A stretch of 64,000 bases of DNA from JASHPR01 sp963833885 (GTDB lineage Bacteria; Actinomycetota; Actinomycetes; Streptosporangiales; Streptosporangiaceae): assembly GCA_963833885.1 (NCBI GenBank), contig CAWHZU010000007.1:124001-188000 (forward strand), given 5' to 3'. The notes below the pieces were generated by a model. It was not told where the DNA came from and ran no database searches. It saw nothing but the letters and a program-made list of their open reading frames with translations. The stretch's first letter is position 1. Each line of letters begins with the position of its first letter. Made by a program: the position numbers and the translations under genes. Positions 63,312 to 64,000 of this stretch are shown piece by piece.

Positions 63312-64000
63312 CCGCGGATCAGCCCCGCGTCGCGCAGCACCGGCGCGAACAGCCGCACCTCGGCGGGCAGCGGCGTGCCGTCGGGCCGGCACTTCGCGAG
63401 CGTCCTGGCGGCGACGGCGGCCACGTCGGGTGCCCCGGACGCGGCCTTGCCGAGCACCCGCCAGCCAGCGGTCCAGCGCTCCGGGGTGGGGTCGGCGGCC
63501 ACCACGGCAGCCACGGCTGTCACCGCCGCATAGGCCCGGTCGCCGCGCTTCGGCAGCCTGAACGAGCCGGGGTCGGCCAGCGCGGCCTCGGGGTCGGGCA
63601 GGTCCATCTCGGCCAGCCAGGCGAGGAACTCCACGCCAGCGCCCTCGCCAACCGAACCCCGCACCAGCGCGGAACGCACCTCGTCATCCGCCCCCGCCGC
63701 GTCGGCCGCCGCCAGCAGCCGGGCGGCCATATCCCAGGTGCGCGGGCTTGGCCAGCCGCGGCCCGCGGACGCCGCGTCGGCCGGGGGCGCGCACGTCAGC
63801 GCGGGCCGCACGTGCAGGAACGCGGCCACCAGGCCGCGGGTCAGGCCGAGCCCGGCCTCCCATCGCTGCGGCAGGGTGGGCACCACCGGCGTTGCCCAGC
63901 CGCCGGCCAGGCCGTCGGCCACCGCCCTCGGGTCGATTTCCCAGGCAAGGTGACACAACCGGTTGGCCAGCGGCGCCGATAGGTCCCAGCCGTCGGCGGC
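63308..64000 (-). CDS. AAA+ ATPase, C-terminal part, truncated by window end
   Basis: The frame is open to base 64000. About 230 residues are visible, with the phrase SAPLANRLCHLAWEIDPRA, which resembles the lid region of MoxR-type AAA+ proteins, followed by a helical C-terminal extension (LPKRGDRAYAAVTAVAAVVA). The nucleotide-binding motifs lie beyond the window, so identification depends on this region and on coupling to the VWA protein through GTGA. Confidence is moderate. Confidence 0.65.
   Translation of the reverse strand, partial: AADGWDLSAPLANRLCHLAWEIDPRAVADGLAGGWATPVVPTLPQRWEAGLGLTRGLVAAFLHVRPALTCAPPADAASAGRGWPSPRTWDMAARLLAAADAAGADDEVRSALVRGSVGEGAGVEFLAWLAEMDLPDPEAALADPGSFRLPKRGDRAYAAVTAVAAVVAADPTPERWTAGWRVLGKAASGAPDVAAVAARTLAKCRPDGTPLPAEVRLFAPVLRDAGLIRG

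Noticed and set aside
61272..63392. One 706-residue protein on the minus strand
   Set aside because: It merges the frameshifted metallopeptidase-like gene with the DUF998 gene through shadow sequence; both ends belong to separate proteins.

Overview
The window is chromosomal DNA from a high-GC actinomycete (Actinomycetota). Supporting signs are very G/C-rich third codon positions, many GTG starts, GlgC with a GlgM/GlgA-type GT4 enzyme, an F420-type luciferase-like oxidoreductase, an HTH-citrate synthase paired with a second citrate synthase, and several actinobacterial DUF families (1707, 3093, 3710, 4232, 4235, 6295). The gene set would suit Streptosporangiales or a neighbouring order. The sequence alone does not fix the genus.

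Layout. 1-2.4 kb: end of a NitT/TauT-type ABC importer operon (binding protein, ATPase, permease). 2.4-5.2 kb: a Rossmann dehydrogenase, then an ECF sigma factor translationally coupled to a membrane-anchored beta-propeller-like partner. 5.4-16.9 kb: pyruvate phosphate dikinase, dGTPase, an FAD oxidoreductase, a cation/proton antiporter enclosed by a perfect 31-bp inverted repeat, a HAD phosphatase, a glycolipid-binding-like protein, DnaG primase and an RpoD-family sigma factor. 17-22.5 kb: tandem 40-bp repeats, tRNA-Asn, a small island with a GntR-type regulator, lysA, and two decayed genes (APC permease, P-loop kinase). 22.5-31.7 kb: dienelactone hydrolase and DUF6295, a second beta clamp, DUF1707, a PCuAC copper-chaperone-like lipoprotein, DUF885, two DUF4232 proteins and a gamma-glutamyltransferase. 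31.7-36.1 kb: a five-gene MoxR/DUF58/DUF4129 operon joined by short overlaps. 36.4-40.1 kb: two ABC-2 exporter modules in series. 40.1-41.4 kb: a deletion remnant paralogous to the sigma/beta-propeller pair at 3.4-5.2 kb. 41.4-50.7 kb: HhH-GPD glycosylase, two divergent citrate synthase genes around an 18-bp palindrome, VOC protein, DUF1707, glgA/glgM-glgC and a methyltransferase. 50.8-59.9 kb: AI-2E transporter, dut, DUF3710, two TrkA proteins, an RNA methyltransferase, two YceI proteins, an AbiEi/nuclease-like protein and an LLM oxidoreductase. 60-64 kb: a LigD polymerase domain, DUF998, and a VWA/metallopeptidase-like protein with its AAA+ ATPase, cut by the window end.

The feature with the clearest unexplained structure is 10642-12259. 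A perfect 31-bp inverted repeat encloses one antiporter gene and sits exactly between the stop codons of two convergent genes. Four genes (dnaG, an ABC ATPase, DUF3710, the VWA protein) each carry one single-base indel in a short G or C run. This looks more like residual sequencing error than four independent decays, but it cannot be settled from the sequence.
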